11,050 bases of DNA. Origin: a candidate division TA06 bacterium DG_78 (lineage in GTDB: Bacteria > Hydrothermota > Tepidihabitantia > SM23-42). The notes beneath the pieces are model-generated. The model searched no databases. It was not told the DNA's origin and saw nothing but the letters and a program-made list of their open reading frames with translations. This document shows positions 1 through 6,981 of this stretch, one piece after another (the stretch's first letter is position 1; every line of letters starts with the position of its first letter). The DNA is taken from the NCBI GenBank assembly GCA_001303225.1, contig LJNI01000119.1, positions 1 to 11,050 of the forward strand, given 5' to 3'. The position numbers and the translations under genes were made by a program.

Positions 1-1783
1 GAATTAGATCGCTGACATTACCAATATTACCATACCTATCTTGAGGAGAGACTCCGTAGTAATATGCTCCTCTTAATTTATTAAAAATAAAGAGACATGT
101 ATCATTACAATATTGTCTAATGAACCTACCATTTTCCAAAGTAACGATGCTCACATCATCAATATAACATCCTCCTCTGTTTACAGAACTATTCGTCCGA
201 TAAGAAATCTTTACACGGTGATTACCGGGGGGAAGCAGTACCCGCCTCTTGTACCATCCGTCTGACCAACCATAATGTACATCCCTTACAGAGCCATATT
301 CGATAATGAGCGAATCAGCCATTTCTTCGGTATTATAGTGGAGATAGATATTCAACAAACCGAGGTTATCAACTGATATAGTGTTTTTCGTTTCTATTGA
401 ATTATCAAGACTGCTCGCATTTCCAGAGAAAAATGAGTGATTACCAGTATAAACTGTATCCGAGGCTACAGTGAACCCAATAAAATTCCAAAAACTCGAA
501 TCCTCACACATATCAGAAAACACCACTGCTGTATCATTCATCTCTATAACGTGGTAGGAAACAGATGCGAGGTCCAGTGATGCATCCCAACAGAGGTGGA
601 AATCATTATTGCTTTGTACAGGAGACATGTTTATCGAAATATCAGTTGGCCGTATATCATCCTGATTATAAAACCAATTTAAAAATTGTGGCCATTGAGA
701 CTGAGCCCAGTCAAGATTGGTATAATTATCGAGGAGTTGTTTGAACTCTAAATAAGTATAGGGAAACCAAATTGCAAGGCCTGATGTCTGTGAAAAATCT
801 TCTCCTGTGTAACTGGCTTGGATAACTGTATTATTATAGGCACCGAGTAGTTGGTCAGTCGCAGTATTGGAAAAATAGGAATGTAATTCTTCGATAAAAG
901 CTCCTAGATCTACATATTCGTCGCCTGGCGTCGGCGGATGCCCACTATGTGGTATTGTTTGAACACCTTCTCGCAGGGCGGTGAACGTCTGATCGGGAAC
1001 ATTGTCCATCGTAGAATTAACAAGATTATCGAGATGTGCCCTGAGTAAATTTAATTTCTTTGCATTAACTGCTGACATAACGAATGGTTGGACATCAACG
1101 TAGTTATTCACATTAATTTGTACGATTTTTTTTGACAACTCGATCTCATTCATATCTGGGTTTACGTGTAATTCATTCAGTATCTCGTCATACCGAAATC
1201 CTTCCAACGGACACACAGTTTGTGGAGCAACGAATATTTCGATATAATCCTTAATTTCATAAACCACTTCAATCTGCTGCATCAAACAGGCATCAAAGGC
1301 AAAAAGATGTATCGTCTCACCTGTAGTATTGTAAGCAGATTTTATTGCCTTTTTTAAATCACCATTAGTAATACTTAATTCATTGCCACTCGACCAATCA
1401 CTGCCAAATGACCGATTTGGTGACAACGGCCATCCAGAACCATGGTCCCAGAGGATAACGCAGTACCGCTGGGCTGGATAGGAACCTATTCCCCATTCGA
1501 GAAAATCACGGAGGGTCTGCCACTCGCACATATCGATAATGCCCAACTGTTGTAATTCGGTAAAGGTGTCTTTATAGATGAGCAATCGCCGTGCGCCGAT
1601 TGTGGGTTTATCAATCTGCACCAGAACAGTCATATTTTCCGTTGAACCAATAATTTCCATCTCGTTGATATCCAGATCAGCCATTTGGGCGAGTCCATTA
1701 TCTGCTGCCATATACACGAGAACAGTCCAATCACGACAGATGAGTATGAGGGGAAGGAATAGAAAGAGAAACCCTCTTTTCAT
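1..1783 (-). CDS. Clostripain-family (C11) cysteine peptidase, secreted, C-terminus cut by window edge
   Basis: This ORF does not appear complete because it runs off the left edge with no stop; 594 codons are visible from ATG 1783. The N-terminus (MKRGFLFLFLPLILIC) is a signal peptide, perhaps a lipoprotein-like one ending at Cys16. The catalytic domain follows: TVLVYMAADNGL at about 20-31, WDHGSGW at 112-118 with the likely catalytic His114, and FDACLM at 163-168 with the likely nucleophile Cys166. GLAIWFP near residue 335 is another family hallmark. Clostripain-type enzymes cut after basic residues; that specificity is inferred here. After about residue 365 come a fibronectin-III-like stretch, a jelly-roll-like segment containing GCYIDDVSI, and the start of another FN3-like unit (GVSPQDRYGNIGN). 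Such tails usually bind surfaces or lead to a secretion domain. It starts 25 nt after the pgeF stop with no clear Shine-Dalgarno sequence. Confidence 0.88.
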   Translation of the reverse strand, partial: MKRGFLFLFLPLILICRDWTVLVYMAADNGLAQMADLDINEMEIIGSTENMTVLVQIDKPTIGARRLLIYKDTFTELQQLGIIDMCEWQTLRDFLEWGIGSYPAQRYCVILWDHGSGWPLSPNRSFGSDWSSGNELSITNGDLKKAIKSAYNTTGETIHLFAFDACLMQQIEVVYEIKDYIEIFVAPQTVCPLEGFRYDEILNELHVNPDMNEIELSKKIVQINVNNYVDVQPFVMSAVNAKKLNLLRAHLDNLVNSTMDNVPDQTFTALREGVQTIPHSGHPPTPGDEYVDLGAFIEELHSYFSNTATDQLLGAYNNTVIQASYTGEDFSQTSGLAIWFPYTYLEFKQLLDNYTNLDWAQSQWPQFLNWFYNQDDIRPTDISINMSPVQSNNDFHLCWDASLDLASVSYHVIEMNDTAVVFSDMCEDSSFWNFIGFTVASDTVYTGNHSFFSGNASSLDNSIETKNTISVDNLGLLNIYLHYNTEEMADSLIIEYGSVRDVHYGWSDGWYKRRVLLPPGNHRVKISYRTNSSVNRGGCYIDDVSIVTLENGRFIRQYCNDTCLFIFNKLRGAYYYGVSPQDRYGNIGNVSDLI

Positions 1784-1808
1784 AAATTTATTCTAGTAAG
1801 TTTCGCAA

Positions 1809-2444
1809 CTAAGTCAACATCTTATCGTGGAAATGTATCAATGCATAGTTTCTCTCTTTACGATCACCACGACGGTATGAGTAAAAAAGATCAGAATGGC
1901 AGTGTGTACAAAGGGCGAGTGACCCAATTAAATTCTTGATATCCAAATCTTCAATCACTGCAGCCTTAAGATCGAGATGGTATTGATTACCTCTAATGAC
2001 TATAGCATTTTGATAGTTTTGTTCAAATAACTCTGCGACATCTCTCATGATCACATAGCAACAGGGACCTATAGACGCACCGAGTACATATTGATAGTTA
2101 CCCATGACTCTTGCGGCTTGTTTTGCTATACCCTCAATAATGCCCCGCCAACCACAATGTATGATACACATTTTTTTCTTTGAAAAAAGATAAACAGGTA
2201 AACAATCAGCAACAGTGACACCGAGTGTATAATCTTTTTTCCTGGTGAGCAAACCGTCACCCGTGGTGCTGTTACTGGAATCAATATCAACAATAACGTT
2301 CGAATGAGTCTGTTTGAGAAAAATCGGCTTCATCTTTTTTATTATTTTTGTCTCGTTATTCTTTATAGTATAGAGGGCATAATGGTTTTCCCATTTGAAT
2401 TGGAAATATCTAATCTCCTTTTCTGTAACTAATGTCCAACCCAT
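1809..2444 (-). CDS. pgeF: YfiH/PgeF family laccase-domain protein (peptidoglycan editing factor / purine nucleoside phosphorylase family)
   Basis: The 211-residue protein has the metal-binding signatures of the YfiH (DUF152) family: QTHS with His47, VADCLPV with Cys81, HCGWRG with His96, and ASIGPCCY at 123-130. The family binds zinc or copper. Members have been described as purine nucleoside phosphorylases/adenosine deaminases, and E. coli YfiH as an enzyme that prevents wrong residues entering the peptidoglycan stem; which role applies here cannot be read from sequence. At 211 residues it is shorter than E. coli YfiH (243), mainly through a trimmed N-terminus. The protein has no signal peptide and should be cytoplasmic. 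ATG 2444 lies 13 nt after the recJ stop, so the two genes are probably co-transcribed. The Shine-Dalgarno is weak. Confidence 0.9.
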   Translation of the reverse strand: MGWTLVTEKEIRYFQFKWENHYALYTIKNNETKIIKKMKPIFLKQTHSNVIVDIDSSNSTTGDGLLTRKKDYTLGVTVADCLPVYLFSKKKMCIIHCGWRGIIEGIAKQAARVMGNYQYVLGASIGPCCYVIMRDVAELFEQNYQNAIVIRGNQYHLDLKAAVIEDLDIKNLIGSLALCTHCHSDLFYSYRRGDRKERNYALIHFHDKMLT

Positions 2445-2457
2445 ACTATATTACTCA

Positions 2458-4149
2458 TCAACTCACTTTCTTCATATCTCTGACCTTCAGAACCACTTTT
2501 TTCTTACCAGTGAAAGAGTCTTCTGAAACAGAATAGAGACAATCAATTCGTGTTTTGCCAACCTCGATATCTAAAATATTTTCTGCTTGACCAAAGGCAA
2601 TTGCATCGAATACCTTATTGTTATGCCTCAATGAAAATTTCAAATGACTGTTACCGACGACCCTGGGAACACCAACAACTTCGAAATTTTGTCCTAAAAA
2701 AACAGGCGTTGGATTTGCTGTACCAGTTGGTTCAAAGAATTTCAAAAAATATACCACTTCATTCGTGATTTCGTCTAAATTAAGTTTTATATCATATATA
2801 TTTTTCTTTGTAAATGTAGTATCATCAAATTTTTCTGCGTACTCATTGATACGTCTCTGCAATTCGGACAATTGTTCGCGCCTCATTTCTAAACCTGCAG
2901 CTTGACTGTGGCCACCATACTCTGTGAGCACTTCATCGCAAGCATCGAAGGCTTCGACAATATTAAAACCCTCTATTGATCGTGCCGAACCTTTTGCAGT
3001 ATCTTTTTTCAAGGCGAACAGTACAGTAGGTTTATAATAATCTCTGCTAATTCTCGATGCAACAATACCCACTACTCCTTCATGCCATGTCTCTTTACCA
3101 AGTACAATAACTCTATCCTTATCACTGCCCGTTTTCTCAATCAAAAGTTTCGCCTCTAAATACATTGTCTCTTCAATTTCCCTTCTTACAGCATTATCAT
3201 CCGAAAGTGCTCGAGCAAGTTTGGCTGCTTCTGTCTTGTCTTCAGTAAGAAAGAGTTCCAACGCTTCTTTCGCATCACGTAACCTGCCACAGGCATTAAT
3301 CCTCGGTCCGATAATAAATCCAAGGTGGTACGATGTCAGCACACCCTTTAGTCCTGTTTCTTCGAGGAGTGCCTGAAAACCCACCTTTTCGCTCTGCGTT
3401 ATTTTTTTCAACCCGTATTTGACTAATATACGGTTTTCACCAATAAGCGGGACAATGTCGACTACACTCCCCAAGGCGACTAGATCTAATTCCTTGTACA
3501 TCTCTTCCCGAGGTATCTTCAACTTTTCACAGAGGGCTTGTAGCATTTTAAACGCGACGCCAACACCTGCTAGTTCCTTAAATGGGTAACTGCAACCAGG
3601 AATTTTAGGATTCACGAGGGCAAATCCCTCAGGCAACGTTGCTTTTGGTTGATGGTGATCACAAACGATAACGTCAACACCACGCTTCTGAGCATATGTA
3701 ATCTCACGTGCTGCAGTAATGCCACAATCAACAGTGATAATTACTGTACATTTATTTTTTATAGCACGCTCTATACCACTCATCGATAATCCGTACCCTT
3801 CAATAAGGCGGTGGGGAATATAATATTCGACATCGATGCCCAATTTTTTTAAGTTATTGACCACAAGAGCAGTGCCGGTAATACCATCTGTATCATAATC
3901 TCCATGGACAGATATCTTCTCCCGATCATGAAGTGCCTTGAGAATACGGTCAATAGCTTTTTCTATATCAGTTATTGAAAAAGGGTCATGGAGATAAGAA
4001 AGTGACGGTGTGAAATACTGTTCTATTCTTTCAGTGGTATCATAACCCCTGTTTCGTAAAATCTGAACAATGGGTAATGGTATCTTTTTCCCTCTGATCT
4101 CGATTTCGGCTACCTCTGTCTTTGTGCCCCGTGCAAACCATTCAGTCAA
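2458..4149 (-). CDS. recJ: Single-stranded-DNA-specific exonuclease RecJ
   Basis: RecJ degrades single-stranded DNA 5' to 3' in recombinational repair (RecF pathway) and mismatch repair. The 563 residues match a normal RecJ. The DHH domain has HGDYDTDG at 82-89, VDCG at 140-143, CDHH at 163-166 and GSVVDIV around Asp231, which are the Mn/Mg ligands. GPRINACGR at 281-289 is the RecJ signature, with Cys in place of the more usual Ala. The DHHA1 part has WHEGVVGIVASR near 355 and GGHSQAAG at 412-419. The C-terminal OB-fold (about 450-563) contains TGTANPTPVF. Translation starts at TTG 4149; AGGAG at 4156-4160 with a 6-nt spacer supports this rare start. The gene begins 55 nt after the rnpB 3' end with no separate promoter seen, so read-through from the rnpB promoter is likely. 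Confidence 0.96.
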   Translation of the reverse strand: MTEWFARGTKTEVAEIEIRGKKIPLPIVQILRNRGYDTTERIEQYFTPSLSYLHDPFSITDIEKAIDRILKALHDREKISVHGDYDTDGITGTALVVNNLKKLGIDVEYYIPHRLIEGYGLSMSGIERAIKNKCTVIITVDCGITAAREITYAQKRGVDVIVCDHHQPKATLPEGFALVNPKIPGCSYPFKELAGVGVAFKMLQALCEKLKIPREEMYKELDLVALGSVVDIVPLIGENRILVKYGLKKITQSEKVGFQALLEETGLKGVLTSYHLGFIIGPRINACGRLRDAKEALELFLTEDKTEAAKLARALSDDNAVRREIEETMYLEAKLLIEKTGSDKDRVIVLGKETWHEGVVGIVASRISRDYYKPTVLFALKKDTAKGSARSIEGFNIVEAFDACDEVLTEYGGHSQAAGLEMRREQLSELQRRINEYAEKFDDTTFTKKNIYDIKLNLDEITNEVVYFLKFFEPTGTANPTPVFLGQNFEVVGVPRVVGNSHLKFSLRHNNKVFDAIAFGQAENILDIEVGKTRIDCLYSVSEDSFTGKKKVVLKVRDMKKVS

Positions 4150-4155
4150 TGTATT

Positions 4156-4160
4156 CTCCT
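4156..4160 (-). promoter_or_regulatory. recJ ribosome binding site fixing the TTG start
   Basis: AGGAG on the minus strand sits 6 nt upstream of TTG 4149. No ATG or GTG in the same frame is as well placed, so the site decides the start codon. Confidence 0.7.
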
Positions 4161-4300
4161 ATCTAAAATCAGAGATTTCTGGATGTCTCAGAATTCTCAA
4201 AAATGTGGGGTGACCTATAAGCCGGGTTCTGTCTGAGATAGCCATTTCTCTTGTCCTGATATCACTACCAGGTTCTACGCAACCTACCCACCCCGTAACC

Positions 4301-4314
4301 GCCACCTAGGTGGC
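4301..4314 (-). repeat. 14-nt perfect palindrome inside rnpB distal domain
   Basis: GCCACCTAGGTGGC reads the same on both strands. It lies in the P15-P18 side of rnpB. It shares CACCTA/TAGGTG with the larger palindromes but lacks the GCACCTAT core, so it may be a worn copy or only a normal short stem. Confidence 0.4.
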
Positions 4315-4430
4315 AGATAAAGCGGGCCACTTCAAGCGGGGCTTACTTGGTTTTGCTTCGGATGGGGTTTACCATTACCCCTGATGTCACCACCAGGTCG
4401 GTGAGCTCTTACCTCGCCTTTTCACCCTTA

Positions 4431-4726
4431 CCCCGCACCTATTTTGCTATAATAAGGCTACTCTTTATGCGTTGTTTTAACTGTCTGAGCGTCTGTCCAT
4501 AGTATTTAAGTCGCTCTTCTCTCATACGAGCATCTTTACGAACCTTGTAAGCCTCATAATATAAAAGCTCCCAGCTTCTGCCTTTTGCATTGTGCTCCTT
4601 AAATCTTCTTTTGAGATCGCTTGTATAACCAATATAGATCTCGCTGCCTCCATATTTCTTCAGGATGTAAACATAGTACATTACGATCTCCACTTATAGA
4701 TTTCATATAGCAAAATAGGTGCGGGG
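4431..4726 (-). mobile_element. 296-bp GIY-YIG palindromic element inserted in the P12 arm of rnpB
   Basis: Perfect 21-bp inverted repeats (4431-4451 and 4706-4726, core GCACCTATTTTGCTAT) enclose an 80-codon GIY-YIG nuclease gene. Outside the ends, rnpB resumes with its normal flanks: ACAGAAAATATACCGCC on the 5' side and GGTAAGGGTGAAAAGG on the 3' side. In ordinary bacterial RNase P RNA these two blocks are joined by the P12 hairpin. The inverted repeats can therefore pair and act as the P12 stem, with the gene as a giant loop. The gene's stop codon lies within the distal inverted repeat, so the repeat also encodes the last residues. No target-site duplication can be recognised, because the target itself is a hairpin. 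Mobility is inferred from the structure and from related copies elsewhere in the window. Confidence 0.8.
4439..4681 (-). CDS. Small GIY-YIG nuclease-domain protein (COG2827/YhbQ-like)
   Basis: This 80-residue protein is a single GIY-YIG domain: YVYIL at 3-7 and YIGYT at 16-20 form the paired motif, followed by DLKRRFKEHN at 22-31 with the conserved Arg, YYEAY at 41-45 with a conserved Glu, and KDARMREERLK at 49-59. The length and order match the small stand-alone GIY-YIG proteins annotated as UPF0213/YhbQ-like. GIY-YIG enzymes cut DNA and occur in homing endonucleases; activity of the small forms is mostly untested. I chose ATG 4681 over GTG 4693 because GGAG lies 6 nt before the ATG and MYYVYIL is the usual family N-terminus. 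The gene lies wholly within rnpB on the same strand, so its mRNA is the RNase P RNA transcript unless it has a promoter of its own. The TAG stop and the last residues (IIAK) are encoded by the distal inverted repeat. Confidence 0.85.
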   Translation of the reverse strand: MYYVYILKKYGGSEIYIGYTSDLKRRFKEHNAKGRSWELLYYEAYKVRKDARMREERLKYYGQTLRQLKQRIKSSLIIAK

Positions 4727-4751
4727 CGGTATATTTTCTGTGGCACTTTCC

Positions 4752-4780
4752 CCCTGCACCTATGAGACATAGGTGCAGGG
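4752..4780 (-). repeat. 29-nt palindrome forming the P9 hairpin of rnpB
   Basis: Two perfect 13-nt arms (CCCTGCACCTATG and its complement) flank a 3-nt loop. It follows P8 directly (CTTCCTAACTGGAAG) at the place where P9 belongs. It has the same GCACCTAT/ATAGGTGC core as the P12 element, with one substitution in the outer arm (CCCTGC versus CCCCGC). This is the minimal, gene-less form of the family. Confidence 0.8.
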
Positions 4781-4825
4781 CTTCCAGTTAGGAAGCATCC
4801 TGCCCTGTGAAGCCCGGACTTTCCT

Positions 4826-4930
4826 CCCCGCACCTATCCCTTTGAGCCGACTGCGAATAGCCATGTCACCCCTCACAAACATAAGGCGTGGACGACAACT
4901 GCAGACAATACATAAGGATAGGTGCTGGGG
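4826..4930 (-). repeat. GCACCTAT palindromic element forming the P3 arm of rnpB
   Basis: On the plus strand CCCCGCACCTATCC (4826-4839) is complementary to GGATAGGTGCTGGGG (4916-4930) with one bulged base. These arms flank 76 nt (4840-4915) with no ORF and no match I recognise. The following GAGGAAAGTCC block fixes the arm as P3. The arms share the family core GCACCTAT, so this looks like an intermediate, non-coding form of the P12 element. Confidence 0.7.
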
Positions 4931-4955
4931 CGACTATCCAGCCACCCCACAAATA

Positions 4956-4984
4956 ATTATATGTTCTTTTTTTAGCTATGTCAA
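4956..4984 (-). promoter_or_regulatory. Consensus sigma70-type promoter of rnpB
   Basis: TTGACA (-35, 4984-4979) and TATAAT (-10, 4961-4956) are both perfect matches, separated by exactly 17 nt. Transcription should start at about 4950-4949, which is where the P1 helix begins. The -35 box overlaps the TGA stop codon of btuB (4983-4981). A strong constitutive promoter fits an essential stable RNA. Confidence 0.9.
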
Positions 4985-6969
4985 TAATCTAATGTTAGTT
5001 GGGCAAATGCTGTGCGGCCAGGCATTGGGTAATCTAAATCTTCAATCGAATTGCCAAACTGCAACGCATATTCAGTGTCTAATAAATTCTTTACACCAAG
5101 TGATAAGGTAAGGAATTTAAAGCATTTTTTGTTGAAAACCGCATTCATTACAAAATACGTATCGAGTGTTTTTGTATCCATTAACACATTTGGATAGTCA
5201 TCAATATAATTTGCATAGTAGTTAACTCTTTCTCCAGCATATGTCCCGGTTAGGCTCAATGAACTTTCATACGGCAATCTAAAATTGACGGTCGATGACA
5301 CGGTAAATTTTGGAGTAAAGGCAGCATCCCTTTTTATCTCTTCAATGAGCATCAGACTCGTGTCTGCCATCCAGTCATAGTAGTCGTAAACAATTTCATT
5401 ATTTTTCTGCCGTGCATCTATATAGGTACCCTCTAGAGAAAATCCAATCATCTCATTAATTTGACTGTGTAGTTCAATCTCTAATCCCTTAATTGTAATA
5501 TAGTTTACATTCTGCGGTTGCCACATTCCGTCTTCTGCCGGCAGCCAAAAAATTCGGTCCTTTATATTCCGTAAATATAACGATACTGCAGTGAATAGAT
5601 TTGATAATGGTGAACTCTCAAAGCGCGCTTCATATGACCAACCGTGTTCAGGTCTTAAGTTAGGATTACCGTAAATGGGCCAATACAAATCATTGAATGT
5701 TGGAGCCCTGAATGCTCTGGCAGCTGAAATTTTTATCAATAGATGAGGAATAAAAGAACCTATAAATCCAATCTGAGGAGATATGAAATTACCAAATTCA
5801 GAGTTTTTATCAAATCTAAGACTAGGAATAAAGGTAACGGTATTAAATTTTTTCTTGAACTCGAACCATGCGCCAATATTATAAGATGATGCATGCCACA
5901 CCGTGTCTCCGGTTTGTTCAGAATTCTTAGTCGTCGTGAGTGTATCATAGTGCCCATCAATACCAATGACTACTTTGCTGTCATTGATATCCAAAGTCAT
6001 TATACTATTCAAACCCAACGTATGCGTGAGATAGTCAAAGTCTTCAATGATGGAGTCTGCGAGCCATCCTGCATACATTGTATGAAAGTCCATGCGTTTA
6101 CGATCGGCAAAAAAGGTATTATTCCAATCAAGATTATCTGTTATATGCCAATTGATCGCTAAATCTCCAAGTATGATCAAATCATCTTGCTGATCAAATA
6201 ATGATGTTACTGTGCTATCACCAAATTGAGGTACTCCATGTAAACTATCAATCAAAGGCTCGGGCCCAGGAAGACCATACTCCTTACCATCATAAACGAG
6301 TGAAGAGATAATCTCGAATTTCTTATGTTCATATCCAAACCTGCCTTGTAGATGATAATGCATCAAATCACTATTATGCCTATAACCATCTGATGATGTG
6401 TACCCACCAGATACTCCAACATATGTCTGTCCAAGTGGTGCACCGCCATTCACAAATATATCGATTGTCTGCAATAACTCATCGGTATTAGTTGTTGAAG
6501 GAATTGCTTTAAGATGAATCTCAGGCTTTTCATATTTCTTTGTCGTAATGATATTCATGACTCCACCCAATGCATTAGCTCCATAGAGACTCGAAACAGG
6601 TCCTTTAATGATTTCTATACGTTCAATACTATGACTATTAATCGAACTCAAATCTGCTATTCCGAGGCTGATTGAATTTAATGGATGCCCATTGATCAGC
6701 ACCAAAACTCCATTTGCCTGTATACCACGGATCATTATTGTTGATACTGCGCCATGAGTGCCATAATCTTTGACATCAATGCCTGCATAGTATCTGAGGA
6801 CTTCGGTGAAACTTAATGGGCGAAGCTCCTCGAGTTCATCCTTACCAATAACCACCGTTGCCAACGCAACATCGTTCAATACCTCTGGATAGCGCGTTGC
6901 AGTAACAACAATCTCCTCCATCTCATAAATCTGCGTTACTGAAAAAAGGATCACAAACACTAAGGACAC
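4981..6969 (-). CDS. btuB: TonB-dependent outer-membrane receptor, BtuB type (vitamin B12 uptake)
   Basis: The protein imports a corrinoid across the outer membrane using energy from TonB/ExbB/ExbD. It has 662 residues. A short signal peptide (MSLVFVILFSVTQIYE) is followed by a TonB-box region EEIVVTATR at 18-26. The plug domain covers about 30-140 (IMIRGIQANGVLVLINGHP; KGPVSSLYGANALGGVMNII near 123-142), then a beta-barrel runs to the end. It ends in an aromatic residue (LTLDY), as barrel proteins inserted by Bam do. The start is GTG 6969: AGGAGG at 6975-6980 precedes it, and the signal peptide begins there. The open frame extends 44 codons further upstream, but that stretch is the riboswitch RNA. 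The B12 substrate is inferred from the upstream cobalamin riboswitch. Other genes of B12 uptake (btuCDF) are not in this window. Confidence 0.88.
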   Translation of the reverse strand: MSLVFVILFSVTQIYEMEEIVVTATRYPEVLNDVALATVVIGKDELEELRPLSFTEVLRYYAGIDVKDYGTHGAVSTIMIRGIQANGVLVLINGHPLNSISLGIADLSSINSHSIERIEIIKGPVSSLYGANALGGVMNIITTKKYEKPEIHLKAIPSTTNTDELLQTIDIFVNGGAPLGQTYVGVSGGYTSSDGYRHNSDLMHYHLQGRFGYEHKKFEIISSLVYDGKEYGLPGPEPLIDSLHGVPQFGDSTVTSLFDQQDDLIILGDLAINWHITDNLDWNNTFFADRKRMDFHTMYAGWLADSIIEDFDYLTHTLGLNSIMTLDINDSKVVIGIDGHYDTLTTTKNSEQTGDTVWHASSYNIGAWFEFKKKFNTVTFIPSLRFDKNSEFGNFISPQIGFIGSFIPHLLIKISAARAFRAPTFNDLYWPIYGNPNLRPEHGWSYEARFESSPLSNLFTAVSLYLRNIKDRIFWLPAEDGMWQPQNVNYITIKGLEIELHSQINEMIGFSLEGTYIDARQKNNEIVYDYYDWMADTSLMLIEEIKRDAAFTPKFTVSSTVNFRLPYESSLSLTGTYAGERVNYYANYIDDYPNVLMDTKTLDTYFVMNAVFNKKCFKFLTLSLGVKNLLDTEYALQFGNSIEDLDYPMPGRTAFAQLTLDY

Positions 6970-6974
6970 GTTTA

Positions 6975-6980
6975 CCTCCT
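6975..6980 (-). promoter_or_regulatory. btuB ribosome binding site at riboswitch 3' end
   Basis: AGGAGG lies 5 nt upstream of GTG 6969 and fixes it as the btuB start. A second AGGAGGT occurs about 20 nt upstream, just before the GTCC/GGAC hairpin, and could compete for pairing. Confidence 0.75.
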
Positions 6981-6981
6981 T

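Larger units (their letters stand above)
4205..4950 (-). ncRNA. rnpB: RNase P RNA (bacterial type), enlarged by three palindromic insertions
   Basis: This is the catalytic RNA of RNase P, which removes 5' leaders from tRNA precursors. The 5' and 3' ends pair as P1 (GTGGGGTG at 4950-4943 with CACCCCAC at 4212-4205). The universally conserved blocks are present in order: GGCTGGATAGTCG (P2/start of P3), GAGGAAAGTCCGGGCTTCAC (P4 5' strand), AGGGCAGGATGC, CTTCCTAACTGGAAG (P8), CCACAGAAAATATACCGCC (P10/P11), GGTAAGGGTGAAAAGG, GGTAAGAGCTCACC (P13/P14), GGTAAACCCCATCCGAAGCAAAACCAA, and ACAGAACCCGGCTTATAGGTC (P4 3' strand). At 746 nt it is about twice the usual 350-400 nt. The excess lies in P3 (76-nt loop), P9 (29-nt palindrome) and P12 (296-bp element with a gene). 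All catalytic core blocks look intact, and this is the only rnpB in view, so I treat it as functional. No clear rho-independent terminator follows. Confidence 0.95.

Noticed and set aside
1578..1796. A 72-codon plus-strand frame.
   Set aside because: It lies opposite the well-supported C11 peptidase start and has no coding character.
4150..4204. A rho-independent terminator after rnpB.
   Set aside because: Only a 5-bp stem (TTCTG/CAGAA) without a following T run is present, so it is not convincing.
4205..4950. rnpB as a pseudogene broken by a mobile element.
   Set aside because: All conserved core blocks and the P1 and P4 strands are intact, and the insertions lie only in peripheral arms; the promoter is also perfect.
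4200..4950. A CRISPR array, because of the recurring GCACCTAT units.
   Set aside because: Copies are inverted rather than direct repeats, differ in spacing and map to RNase P helices.
4773..5111. A 112-codon open frame on the plus strand.
   Set aside because: It is antisense to rnpB and the end of btuB, has no ribosome binding site and resembles no protein.
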